A DNA stretch of 33,811 nt from a virus (IMGVR_UViG_3300021389_000082:1-33811), one strand, 5' to 3'. Shown: positions 25,030 to 32,680, numbered from the stretch's first letter. Program-made: numbers and translations. Notes: generated by a model not told the origin, from the sequence alone.

Positions 25030-25907
25030 AGCATTTTGATGTAGTGTTTAGTTATATCATCACCTCGGTAGTCTTCTAAGTTTACACCTTGAAGTTCTGG
25101 AATTGCTTTGTAGTTTACTCTACCTTTAGAGGTTCCGTGTTTTAATTGCACACCACCACCTATAAATGATTGTCCTTGAGAGAGGTCGATCAGTTCTTGA
25201 CGGAGCTTTTCTTCTTTCTCTTTGACAGCTTGTAGTGAAGCATGTATTTCTCTCCACTCTTTAGCTTTCTTCAACCATTCAGCATCATTTGTTTCTATTA
25301 AGTCTTCTGCTGTTGGTGCTGGTTTATCTACAGAAAAGTATTGAGTCCAAGCATTTATTATTTTAGCTTGTGTTTTCATGTGTGGCACAACAACTTGAAG
25401 CAATCCTGATGTATTCTTAACATCATATATCCAGAAGAATAACTTGCTGGAGTTTGTTACTAACAATTGTTGTTGACATTGCAGCCAGTATTGTTCTGGC
25501 AGCAGCGCTGTCTCAGCCACCTCTTTCCATAGTTCAGAACCAGTGCCTTTGATTGGGCATTTGATTTCTAATATTGTATTGTCAGACTCTCTGTAACCAT
25601 CAAGTGATGCACCAATAGGTACGCCATCGAAGTCGTTGATAACTACAACGGGTGGATACTTTGCACCCATGTCATCTTCGAACATGTTACGAGCTTCGTC
25701 TTCATATTTGTTGCCATGATCCATAGCAAAGTTTGTTTCTATTTTAGTTACACCATTCTTTACATTCCATAAAGCTAACGGTGTCTTCGGGTCCCACTTA
25801 GAACCTCCTAATAATGCACCAACTTCTGATGCCATTCCACATTTGCTACGTACATCTAGCCATTCTTGTGAACCTTGTGGCAAGTCCTCATCTTTAATTA
25901 TTTTCAT
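25026..25907 (-). CDS. YqaJ/lambda-type exonuclease
   Basis: 293 residues. Conserved blocks of the YqaJ viral recombinase family (PF09588) appear in order: GSQEWLDVRSKCGMASEVGALLG (12-34), HGNKYEDEAR (E69), GASLDG (D103), LEIKCP (E114, K116) and PEQYWLQCQQQL (Q143, Q146), i.e. a PD-(D/E)XK nuclease core. It digests one strand from duplex ends, leaving single-stranded tails for annealing. The gene overlaps the primase end by 14 bases and carries its own GAGGAA site. No annealing protein gene (Erf, Bet or RecT) is beside it; the phage SSB at 28534-29052 may serve. Confidence 0.93.
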   Translation of the reverse strand: MKIIKDEDLPQGSQEWLDVRSKCGMASEVGALLGGSKWDPKTPLALWNVKNGVTKIETNFAMDHGNKYEDEARNMFEDDMGAKYPPVVVINDFDGVPIGASLDGYRESDNTILEIKCPIKGTGSELWKEVAETALLPEQYWLQCQQQLLVTNSSKLFFWIYDVKNTSGLLQVVVPHMKTQAKIINAWTQYFSVDKPAPTAEDLIETNDAEWLKKAKEWREIHASLQAVKEKEEKLRQELIDLSQGQSFIGGGVQLKHGTSKGRVNYKAIPELQGVNLEDYRGDDITKHYIKML

Positions 25908-26826
25908 TTAGTAATTCCTCTAGTTTAAGTTTATTAAATTCATCAAGCCAGTCTTCTCCGGGAGTTGGCGAGATGTGTACATCAACATGTATCTGTTTAG
26001 CAGCAAGCCTCTCAGCCAGTTGGTAAGCAGATTTCTGTCCTACATATGACTTGTCGTTATCAGCGTAGATTTGCACTTCAGTTATATCTTCTGGTGGCTC
26101 GAAGGTTGCCATGCAGTGTGCATTCATTACAGAAAATGCAGGCAGCCCAGAGATTTTACTTGCAGCTAACGCAGTTTCTATACCTTCGGCTAAACAAATA
26201 GTTCCTTCGTGTTCGTGAAGTCTAATTGCAGCACCAGTTATTGTACCTTTTGGTGGCATAATTTTTCTTGCCGTACCTCCTTGAAGTTTTCTACCGTTCT
26301 TAGTATACGTTAAATGCCATGATACACCAACACCTTTTGCATCTTGTATTAATCCTAACATTGTAGGGAACGGTCCAAGCTTAGCACCATGCTCCCATGT
26401 ATATAGCATAGCTTCTTTCAAGGTGTCTGGATAATCATGAATGCCACGCAGCGTTAGATATGTTTCAACATCGCTGTTTGGTCTGATTGGTTCTGCCATC
26501 TTAGCTACTTTACGCAATGCAGGTACAGGGTCTTTCTTTTGTTTAGCTGGTTGAAATGTTGTATGATCTATAATAGGTCGTATAGCATCCAAACAATCTG
26601 TAAAACTCCAGCCATGTACTTTTTGTAATAGTTCGAACCCATCGCCAGCACCACATGTATTGCAGTAGTATGTGCCACGACCATCTTTATCATCGAACCT
26701 AAATCTATCTGTCCCTTCCATGCATATTGGACAAGGACCATGTTTATTTTGTAAGTAGTTTCTATCTATTCCTAATGAGGATAGAACGCCATACCACTTT
26801 CCTGTTACATCTAGTTTATTACTCAT
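25894..26826 (-). CDS. DNA primase with zinc ribbon and TOPRIM domain
   Basis: 310 residues. The zinc ribbon is CPIC (C32, C35) and CNTCG (C55, C58) around GTDRFRFDDKDGRGTYYC, as in the P4-alpha type Prim_Zn_Ribbon. The TOPRIM part has AEGIETALA (E214) and IYADNDKS (D256, D258), with its typical spacing. It should lay RNA primers for replication. No helicase domain is fused, in contrast to T7 gp4; the only helicase nearby is the RadD-like SF2 protein, so a replicative helicase, if phage-encoded, lies outside the window. Confidence 0.93.
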   Translation of the reverse strand: MSNKLDVTGKWYGVLSSLGIDRNYLQNKHGPCPICMEGTDRFRFDDKDGRGTYYCNTCGAGDGFELLQKVHGWSFTDCLDAIRPIIDHTTFQPAKQKKDPVPALRKVAKMAEPIRPNSDVETYLTLRGIHDYPDTLKEAMLYTWEHGAKLGPFPTMLGLIQDAKGVGVSWHLTYTKNGRKLQGGTARKIMPPKGTITGAAIRLHEHEGTICLAEGIETALAASKISGLPAFSVMNAHCMATFEPPEDITEVQIYADNDKSYVGQKSAYQLAERLAAKQIHVDVHISPTPGEDWLDEFNKLKLEELLNENN

Positions 26827-26835
26827 GTTTACTCC

Positions 26836-28335
26836 TTACTTATTTTTACTTTTTGCTTTTCTTATTTGTAAATGTTTTATGTAGCTATAACATTCGCTAC
26901 TTGGTTTTATTGGTTCTGCGTTTTTATAGTTTGGATAATCATTAAATCTTAGTTTGTATGTGTGATATGCCCAGCCCGGTTTGTAGTTATACATTGCACA
27001 ATAACCTAATAGCATTTTATAAAACTCTTCTTTAAATGCAGGTGCATATGACAATTTATTTTTAACTGTTTTAGTTTTCTTATCTACAAATCCTAGTTCT
27101 TTATCTAAGACTGCAACATATTTCGATTTCTTTAATTGTATATGCCCACACTTACTACATATATTAGAGCCAGAGTAAACAGAAAAACATCCTTCACATA
27201 TAATCTGAGCTTCTTCTTTTGGTTGGGCAAGCTTTCTTTCTTTGACAGTTAGTTTAGTTTGACGATCAAGTGTCCAGTTAATATCTTCTTCAATAAATCC
27301 GTGCATGTATACAGCACCAGAGTGATCTATAATTGTTGCTTTTTCTTTACCTTTATATGGTCTTAGTACTCTGCCAACCATTTGTATATACATGCCTAAC
27401 GATTTAGTTGGTCGTGCAAGCACACATATCTCAGCTGGGGGGCAGTCAAATCCCTCAGTAAGAACCATACAATTACAAATTATTTTTGTATCACCATTAT
27501 TAAAATCGTTTAATACACGTTCTCTTTCTTTGTTATTTGTTTCGCCATCTATATGTGCAGCTTTAACACCAATGTCAATAAAAGATTCTGCTAAGTTTTT
27601 ACTATGTGCAACAGAAGAAGCAAAGACAATAGTCTTTTTGTTATTGCCTATCTTTTTCCATGACGTTACTATGTCGCCTATTAACTTAGGTTTGTCCATT
27701 CTATCTGCAAGTTGTACAGAATTGTAATCACCCATTGAAGTTTGTATTCCATTGAGGTCAGGTATTGTTGGCGCATAATATTCACAAGGGACTAGGTGTC
27801 CTTCTTCTGTAAGCTTTTTAATAGAAGGTGCTTGAACCATATCTGAAAATATAAATCCAAGACCCTTGCCATCTGAACGTACAGGTGTAGCTGTTAGTCC
27901 TAACACTTGACTGTCTTCGTACATACCTACAAGTTTTATGTAAGTTCTACTCAAAGACCTGTGTGCTTCGTCAATAATTACTACATCTGCTTTTGGCAGA
28001 GGCTCTGTTTTATTTGTAATTGAACGTGACCTTAATGTATCTATTGAAGCTACTTGTGTTTTATGCCAGAATTCTGAGGTCTCACCAGCCATAATAATTC
28101 CATGTCTGATTCCTTCATTAGTTAATTTATCTGAGCATTGTTGTATTAATTCTCTTCTGTGTGCTAAAAATAATACGTTCTTACCTTCTTGTATTAAGTA
28201 TTTAACATAAGCTGAAGCCATGATTGTTTTACCAGAACCAGTTGCAGCTTGCAGTAATATGTTTTTGTTCCCTTTTCTTTGAGATCGAATGATATTATTA
28301 AGAGTGTCTTTTTGATACTGTCTTAACGCCATCAT
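26836..28335 (-). CDS. SF2 DNA helicase, RadD-like
   Basis: 499 residues. Walker A ATGSGKT (31-37), DEAH (D122-H125), LTATP (147-151) and motif VI QMVGRVLRP (318-326) define superfamily 2. A zinc finger CEGC...CSKC (C380, C383, C393, C396) and a C-terminal AMYNYKPGWAYHTYKLRF block resemble E. coli RadD (YejH), which acts with SSB in recombination and repair. Start choice: ATG ATG at 28335 and 28332 after GAGGAGGAGG; the second has the better spacing. It overlaps the upstream coiled-coil gene by 38 bases. It may unwind replication or recombination intermediates; phage SSB ending in IPF could be its partner. Confidence 0.92.
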   Translation of the reverse strand: MMALRQYQKDTLNNIIRSQRKGNKNILLQAATGSGKTIMASAYVKYLIQEGKNVLFLAHRRELIQQCSDKLTNEGIRHGIIMAGETSEFWHKTQVASIDTLRSRSITNKTEPLPKADVVIIDEAHRSLSRTYIKLVGMYEDSQVLGLTATPVRSDGKGLGFIFSDMVQAPSIKKLTEEGHLVPCEYYAPTIPDLNGIQTSMGDYNSVQLADRMDKPKLIGDIVTSWKKIGNNKKTIVFASSVAHSKNLAESFIDIGVKAAHIDGETNNKERERVLNDFNNGDTKIICNCMVLTEGFDCPPAEICVLARPTKSLGMYIQMVGRVLRPYKGKEKATIIDHSGAVYMHGFIEEDINWTLDRQTKLTVKERKLAQPKEEAQIICEGCFSVYSGSNICSKCGHIQLKKSKYVAVLDKELGFVDKKTKTVKNKLSYAPAFKEEFYKMLLGYCAMYNYKPGWAYHTYKLRFNDYPNYKNAEPIKPSSECYSYIKHLQIRKAKSKNK

Positions 28336-28474
28336 CCTCCTCCTCGTAATCTACGCCTAATGTTTCTAAAACGTTTTTAAGTTTTTCTTTAAGAGCATCA
28401 TTTTCTTTTTTAAGCATTCGATTTATTCTTAACGCTTCATCATTGAAGTGTTTATTATTATTAGGGTTTACCAT
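28298..28474 (-). CDS. 58-residue acidic coiled-coil micro-protein
   Basis: A frame just under the usual length cutoff with GGAGG five bases before the ATG at 28474. Residues 12-40 form a clear heptad helix (EALRINRMLKKENDALKEKL) and the following part is acidic (DYEEEDD). The 3' end runs 38 bases into the helicase gene in another frame, so the GAG-rich codons of its acidic patch double as the helicase ribosome binding site. Probably a dimeric accessory factor between SSB and helicase; function unknown. Confidence 0.75.
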   Translation of the reverse strand: MVNPNNNKHFNDEALRINRMLKKENDALKEKLKNVLETLGVDYEEEDDGVKTVSKRHS

Positions 28475-28533
28475 TATTCCTCCATGTTAAGTGAGCAGTT
28501 TTACTTGTCATGCTCAGGACCATTAAGGATTAT

Positions 28534-29052
28534 TTAGAACGGAATGTTCTCGTCATCATCATCAGTTTCTGTAATTTCAGCAGTCGGTCTTTCAAGATAA
28601 GTAAACTCATCTCCACCAGCTCCGCCTTCATACTCTACTAGCTCCATGACCTGTACACCTACGAGTGTAGCAGTGACGCCACTTTTGCCAGCGTATTCCC
28701 ATGGTCTTTCCATGTACTGTACGTTGCATAACGATCCATTACCTATAGCTGTGTCGCCAAGGTTATCACCGTATTTATCTTTAACAAATGGTGCAGATAT
28801 TTCCATCTTTTCCATAGCTCCAGTGATAGGATTCTTTTTGTTAAAGTGTGTGTTACGTTTGATTTTAACAAATGGCGTTCCATCTTCAGGATCAAAGCGT
28901 TCTTTCTGTGCAAATCCTTTAGCAACCCATTCTTTAGATTGTTCTGGTGTTACATGACAATCTACAGTCCATTCAGTATCTTCTGAAGCATACTTTTGAG
29001 CAGGGTTGTCACCAACCCTTGCCCATTTTACTTTTACATTGTTTAGAATCAT
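28534..29052 (-). CDS. Single-stranded DNA-binding protein with SSB-type tail
   Basis: 172 residues, preceded by AAGGAG. An OB-like beta-rich core (about 1-135; NNVKVKWARVG, FVKIKRNTHFNKKN, GNGSLCNVQYMERPWEYAGKSG) matches the phage ssDNA-binding group around DUF2815 by eye. The C-terminus is disordered and acidic, ending DDDDENIPF, which is almost the DDDIPF tip by which bacterial SSB recruits partners. It should coat single strands in replication and recombination and perhaps recruit host SSB partners. It follows a 215-base hairpin-rich gap and leads the operon section helicase, primase, exonuclease and RusA. Confidence 0.87.
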   Translation of the reverse strand: MILNNVKVKWARVGDNPAQKYASEDTEWTVDCHVTPEQSKEWVAKGFAQKERFDPEDGTPFVKIKRNTHFNKKNPITGAMEKMEISAPFVKDKYGDNLGDTAIGNGSLCNVQYMERPWEYAGKSGVTATLVGVQVMELVEYEGGAGGDEFTYLERPTAEITETDDDDENIPF

Positions 29053-29083
29053 TTAGATTCTCCTTATTACTTGTTATAAAAAT

Positions 29084-29102
29084 GTCAAGCCTTACACTTG
29101 AC
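29084..29102 (-). terminator. Hairpin followed by T-run on the minus strand
   Basis: GTCAAG pairs with CTTGAC around a seven-base loop; the minus strand continues ATTTTTATAAC. It resembles a weak terminator or attenuator 32 bases before the SSB start codon. Confidence 0.4.
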
Positions 29103-29109
29103 TCCGTAA

Positions 29110-29127
29110 AAAGACTTTATAGTCTTT
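29110..29127 (-). terminator. Hairpin with short T-run (7-bp stem)
   Basis: AAAGACT pairs with AGTCTTT across a four-base loop; on the minus strand the stem runs into TTTTT before ACGG. It could be a weak attenuator or one of a series of structural signals. Confidence 0.35.
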
Positions 29128-29139
29128 CTGTTCTTATAG

Positions 29140-29160
29140 AAAGCCACTGAAAGTGGCTTT
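29140..29160. promoter_or_regulatory. Perfect 9-bp hairpin with three-base loop
   Basis: AAAGCCACT and AGTGGCTTT are perfect inverted repeats around a three-base loop (GAA on the plus strand). N4 virion polymerase promoters are short hairpins with three-base loops on the template strand; for rightward-to-leftward (minus) transcription the template is the plus strand, whose loop has a central purine. This is a candidate only: the stem is longer than in N4 and the expected start-site sequence is not evident. Confidence 0.35.
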
Positions 29161-29166
29161 TACTTC

Positions 29167-29228
29167 AAAAAAAAGAGCCATACATTCTGAAGGAGGTGTG
29201 GTAGTTTCAGAGTGCATGGCGTTTTTTT
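29167..29228. terminator. Bidirectional rho-independent terminator
   Basis: Stem of 15 positions (177-191 with 206-220; GCCAT with ATGGC at the base, TCTGAA with TTCAGA near the loop; one mismatch, one wobble) and a 14-base loop. Plus strand continues GTTTTTTT; minus strand continues TCTTTTTTTT. It ends transcription coming from the DUF3310-like gene and would also stop rightward antisense transcription. Confidence 0.8.
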
Positions 29229-29230
29229 GT

Positions 29231-29256
29231 GTTGCATAACTACCACATAATGCAAC
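29231..29256. repeat. Inverted repeat with 12-base loop
   Basis: GTTGCAT and ATGCAAC flank a loop containing ACTACCACA, which is complementary to the GTGTGGTAGT loop of the adjacent terminator hairpin (192-205). A loop-loop (kissing) contact between the two is thus possible. Confidence 0.45.
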
Positions 29257-29267
29257 ATTAATTTTTA

Positions 29268-29543
29268 TTACTTCCCCTTTAAGGGGTATCCCGAGATTTT
29301 TTCTTCTTTTTCTATAAGTTTATCTAAGAACCATCTAGCTTTCTTTAAATCACAAACACCATCTTTAAACCTCCAACGTGATATATATTTTGTGACTGTA
29401 CCAGTTAAGTAATCCATTTTTTGGTCAAGTATAAAGTCTATTACTTCTATGTTACCTTGTTGGTAATGTGGTGGATTGATTTTATCTGGTATATCTGATG
29501 GTCTATTTTCATTCCATTTTACTTTAATTTCTTTATCTTTCAT
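29268..29543 (-). CDS. DUF3310-like protein (phage nucleotide-kinase-annotated family)
   Basis: 91 residues from the ATG at 29543, which follows AAGGAAAATACA; a longer frame to 29636 would overlap the upstream gene by 83 bases with no binding site. The core DKINPPHYQQGNIEVIDFI...YLTGTVTKYISRW...LKKARWFLDKLIE is the full DUF3310 pattern (PF11753), widely found in phages and related to a part of T7 gp1.7. Despite the common annotation 'nucleotide kinase', no ATP-binding loop is visible here. Terminator 29167-29228 follows. Confidence 0.85.
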   Translation of the reverse strand: MKDKEIKVKWNENRPSDIPDKINPPHYQQGNIEVIDFILDQKMDYLTGTVTKYISRWRFKDGVCDLKKARWFLDKLIEKEEKISGYPLKGK

Positions 29544-29553
29544 TGTATTTTCC

Positions 29554-29787
29554 TTATCTCCATGGTGATTCATCTTCACTACTTCCATCTGGATAGTACC
29601 ATACTCCTTCCATTCCATATATAGGTGCGTGTCCATCTCCGCCTAGTATTTCATACATACTTAGTTCTTTTCTTCTGCTTTCTTTTCTACAGTAGTCAGA
29701 ACAATATTTATCTGTTTTTCTGTAGGGTTTGTATTCGTATGCACATATTTCACAACGTATTCCTGTTCCTTCTTTTTGTCTGTTCAT
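29554..29787 (-). CDS. Small zinc-finger protein
   Basis: 77 residues; the start overlaps the upstream stop (ATGA). Residues 12-33 have CEIC and CSDYC (C12, C15, C29, C33) with a YKPYRKTDKYCS motif typical of treble-clef fingers in phage HNH or replication accessory proteins, followed by RKESRRKE. The C-terminal half is acidic and Gly-rich (GGDGHAPIYG, GSSEDESPW). No catalytic HNH residues remain, so it is more likely a nucleic-acid or protein binding factor. Confidence 0.72.
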   Translation of the reverse strand: MNRQKEGTGIRCEICAYEYKPYRKTDKYCSDYCRKESRRKELSMYEILGGDGHAPIYGMEGVWYYPDGSSEDESPWR

Positions 29788-30224
29788 TGTATTTTCCTCA
29801 CGTGTAATGCTGTATCTGTTATTAAAAGTTTATTAATTAAGTACGCTCGTTTGTAATACGGATCACCCGGTCCTTTAAATCTAGCAGGTTGTAATCCGTT
29901 CTTTGCTATTACTTCAAATAAAATTCTTGGTGTTGTTACTATTACTTCTGCACCTGTATGAAATACCCAGCGATAAGCTTTAGTAGTTGAGAGGGCGGAC
30001 GGCTTGTCGTTATATTCTATTTCAACTACAAGATTGCCTGTCTGTTGTGACATCGGGTCGTATTTAACTTCAACTCCTTTATCATCGCAGGGTATATGTA
30101 TATCCCATTCTTTACAGTATCCTTCAACTAAGTAAGCGTCATCGTATTTCTTTTTAACCCATACTAATATTTCGTTTTCTATTTTCTGACCTCGTTTAAG
30201 GTCTTTTGCAAAACTTGTTTCCAT
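29784..30224 (-). CDS. PD-(D/E)XK nuclease-like protein
   Basis: 146 residues from the ATG at 30224; AGGAGG overlaps the RNA polymerase stop codon and sets this start (a TTG at 30239 gives five extra residues). The core has GQKIENEILVWVKKKYDD (E16), then WDIHI (D41), a short spacer and VEVKYD (E52, K54), the E...D...ExK arrangement of PD-(D/E)XK nucleases such as archaeal-type junction resolvases. TGNLVVEIEYNDKPSALSTTKA and WVFHTG follow as the expected strand and helix. It probably cuts phage or host DNA early after infection; the substrate is unknown. Confidence 0.75.
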   Translation of the reverse strand: METSFAKDLKRGQKIENEILVWVKKKYDDAYLVEGYCKEWDIHIPCDDKGVEVKYDPMSQQTGNLVVEIEYNDKPSALSTTKAYRWVFHTGAEVIVTTPRILFEVIAKNGLQPARFKGPGDPYYKRAYLINKLLITDTALHVRKIQ

Positions 30225-30228
30225 GTTG

Positions 30229-30234
30229 CCTCCT
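30229..30234 (-). promoter_or_regulatory. Ribosome binding site deciding the start at 30224
   Basis: AGGAGG, four bases before ATG and overlapping the upstream TAG stop. It indicates coupled translation and rules in favour of the ATG over an upstream TTG. Confidence 0.75.
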
Positions 30235-32677
30235 AGCAAAAGAAGAAGTCTGACCCGTATATATCTTCCAGTATTAAATTACCTACTGAAGGTATATTTT
30301 TATTAAAACTTTCATCGTTCCATATTATTTCTTCACGCATTTTTGCAAATATATCTTTAGCATACATCTTTATAAATTCGCTTTTTGTTGTTTGTATTAA
30401 TTGTTCAACGTCACATGCATGTACACTGAAACTATCATGTATAGCACCAAAGCTTGGCAAGTCTAATTTATTTATTACTAAAGACATGTGGCTTGCATCG
30501 TATGAGTGTACCCAGTTAGCACCAATAGCAGATAGATGTTCAGCTAGTGCAGGTTTATCTGTTACGTCTAAATATACATGACTTATTCTATGTGTTTGTA
30601 TATAGCCTTTGTATACTTTTTTACGTGCTACCCATTTTTGAGTGAGTACCGGGAAACCACTTGGTGTATTCCATGATATGTCCTTCATGTTCATGTCTTT
30701 TAATTTGTGTTCAACCAGTGCTTGTAAATATTTTTTAATTTCTACAGGTCCATGACAAATTGAATCATAAGCTTCAACTAAATCTTTACCTAAAGCTTTT
30801 GAATCCGATCGTGTTATGTTGTATGTAGATGTTATTCCAGCATCATAACAATCTTGATATATTATTTCACCTATTTTTCTTGCGCCTGCATCATATGCAC
30901 GTGTCATAGAGCCACGTTTGCTTATACCTTTACGTATTAGTTTCATTGGTATGTGTTGCATTTTGTTACCAATTTGAGTTTTTTGATTTAATTCTAATAT
31001 TTTCTTACCCATTACTAAATAAAAATCTTTAGGCATTTGCATTGGCATTAATCCTACGAGCTTACCAGCTTTTTCATCTAAAGACATTGCTGCTAAATGT
31101 TGCGTACCGTTGTTAACTCCGTCAATTGAGATTGGCATTGATGAATAATATGGTTCGCCAGTGAGGGCGCTGCCAATTATTCCTCCTATTTCAAAACACA
31201 ATGATAAAAATACCCATGGTTTTTCAGCTGACATCCAGTATTTTTGTGTGCTAATTGGGTTTTCAGCTACGTTTAATATCATGTCAATGTGTTCAATAGT
31301 CCAATTATGTTTATCTAACACACCCATTTTGTCTACTGAGATGTCCACTAAGCCATCATTTTCAAGAGATGTTTTGTAATCTAACTCTAACCATTCTTGT
31401 AAAGGTAACTCGTCTATTTTGTACGTTTGATTAAATGATGTAGCTGCATGTATAAATGTATATTCTGCACCTTTTTGGTCAACAACTTTTTCTTCAGCAA
31501 ATAAAAAATGTCCTCGCGCTAAATCATTTGATTGATAACTAAAGTATGGATCACGATTATAAATACGTCCACGGTAATCTAAGTACATTGATTGATAAAA
31601 TTTGTAACCCAACCAACCCGGTGAATTATTGTTACCGTTTATTGTTTCTAAAATCGCTCTGTTTCTTGTTGCTTGTGACTGGATGCGAAGGCAGTATTGC
31701 TTGTCCGTCCAACGCCTATTTTCAAGGTTGTATCTATCTTTTACTTTTTGTAATTTTATTTGTGTTTCTTTTATTTTAATTTGGTTTTTTAATTTATTAA
31801 TTCTTAGATTAAGCTTTTCAATTTCTTTTTCTAGTATGGGTACAGAGGAAGAGTTTCCTAATTCAGGTTCAAACAAATCTTGTTCTCTGTATAACAACAT
31901 GCCTTTCAAATGTTTATTTACATGCTCACGTTTAATGTCTATTGTGTCAAACATTATTACCATACCATCACTGTTTATTAGTTCTATTTTTGTGTTTGTG
32001 AGTTGTTGAGTGAGTTGTAAACTTACAGCAGCGACTTGTGGGTTGATTTGCCATTGTACGTTTTCAAGTTTGTTAATAGATTTATAAAAGCATTTATTAT
32101 TATAGCTGTCATCTATATCTACATTAGATTTGACTAATCTTTCTTTAACACCATTGGTATTACGAAAACCTCTTATCCATTTTTTATATTTATAACGTGA
32201 TATCCCGGTACGTTGAGTTTGATCTATTGAGATTTTAAATAATTTCTCACCCATTTCTAGTTTGTATGGATTGTAGTTAAATTTCTTTTTGATATTTTGT
32301 AAATACACTTCTTCTATACGAAAATATGGCTCACGGGCTAAGATAAGGTACTTTTCTTCGATTAAAACGTCTAAGATGAAGTCCCCTAGCATTATTGATG
32401 TTTTGTTGCTGTAATCGAATTCTGTGAGGTTTAAGATATTTATGCAATAACTGCCAATTTTTGCACTTGTGTTTGTTAATTTTGTCGAGCCGTTGTCTTT
32501 TTTAAATTGTTGAATAAGAAAATCAAACGTCATATTCAAAATTTTTACAGTTCGATAATCATTGTACACACACTGAGCATCACGAAATAATCGTGCAGCG
32601 TGTGTGTTGTTATGATTTCTTGAAGTTATTTTGTATTCTAATATGTCAGCAAGCTGATTAATTAAATTTGTTTGCAC
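30233..32677 (-). CDS. T7-like single-subunit RNA polymerase
   Basis: 814 residues (T7: 883), GTG start with AGGAGGT four bases upstream. Motifs: LDYRGRIYNRD (D367, R371), motif A SIDGVNNGTQH (D519), motif B ISKRGSMTRAYDAG (K587, Y595) and motif C AIHDSFSVH (D748). The C-terminus YGSDFFFC recalls the hydrophobic foot of T7 polymerase. Two differences from T7: motif B has Tyr-Asp rather than Tyr-Gly, and Lys583 stands where T7 has R627. It likely transcribes the middle and late genes, including the structural block, from its own promoters; a direct repeat lies just upstream. The polymerase is in one chain, unlike N4's split RNAP II. Confidence 0.96.
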   Translation of the reverse strand: MQTNLINQLADILEYKITSRNHNNTHAARLFRDAQCVYNDYRTVKILNMTFDFLIQQFKKDNGSTKLTNTSAKIGSYCINILNLTEFDYSNKTSIMLGDFILDVLIEEKYLILAREPYFRIEEVYLQNIKKKFNYNPYKLEMGEKLFKISIDQTQRTGISRYKYKKWIRGFRNTNGVKERLVKSNVDIDDSYNNKCFYKSINKLENVQWQINPQVAAVSLQLTQQLTNTKIELINSDGMVIMFDTIDIKREHVNKHLKGMLLYREQDLFEPELGNSSSVPILEKEIEKLNLRINKLKNQIKIKETQIKLQKVKDRYNLENRRWTDKQYCLRIQSQATRNRAILETINGNNNSPGWLGYKFYQSMYLDYRGRIYNRDPYFSYQSNDLARGHFLFAEEKVVDQKGAEYTFIHAATSFNQTYKIDELPLQEWLELDYKTSLENDGLVDISVDKMGVLDKHNWTIEHIDMILNVAENPISTQKYWMSAEKPWVFLSLCFEIGGIIGSALTGEPYYSSMPISIDGVNNGTQHLAAMSLDEKAGKLVGLMPMQMPKDFYLVMGKKILELNQKTQIGNKMQHIPMKLIRKGISKRGSMTRAYDAGARKIGEIIYQDCYDAGITSTYNITRSDSKALGKDLVEAYDSICHGPVEIKKYLQALVEHKLKDMNMKDISWNTPSGFPVLTQKWVARKKVYKGYIQTHRISHVYLDVTDKPALAEHLSAIGANWVHSYDASHMSLVINKLDLPSFGAIHDSFSVHACDVEQLIQTTKSEFIKMYAKDIFAKMREEIIWNDESFNKNIPSVGNLILEDIYGSDFFFC

Positions 32678-32680
32678 TAC

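Larger units (their letters stand above)
29053..29267 (-). promoter_or_regulatory. Hairpin-rich control region upstream of the SSB gene
   Basis: The largest gene-free stretch of the minus-strand block. It contains five inverted repeats, listed separately: 29084-29102, 29110-29127, 29140-29160, 29177-29220 and 29231-29256. No open frame with a binding site is seen. The 29177-29220 element is a bidirectional terminator; the others could be promoter hairpins for an N4-like polymerase, RNA processing sites or attenuators. A sigma-70 type promoter was looked for and not found with proper spacing. Confidence 0.6.

Noticed and set aside
29060-29088. TTGACA at 29088-29083 on the minus strand as a sigma-70 promoter
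   Set aside because: The position for a -10 box is the AAGGAG ribosome binding site; TTGACA arises from the hairpin arm and T-run.
29544-29636. Upstream start of the DUF3310-like gene
   Set aside because: It lies within the zinc-finger gene without a binding site, and the family core begins only after 29543.
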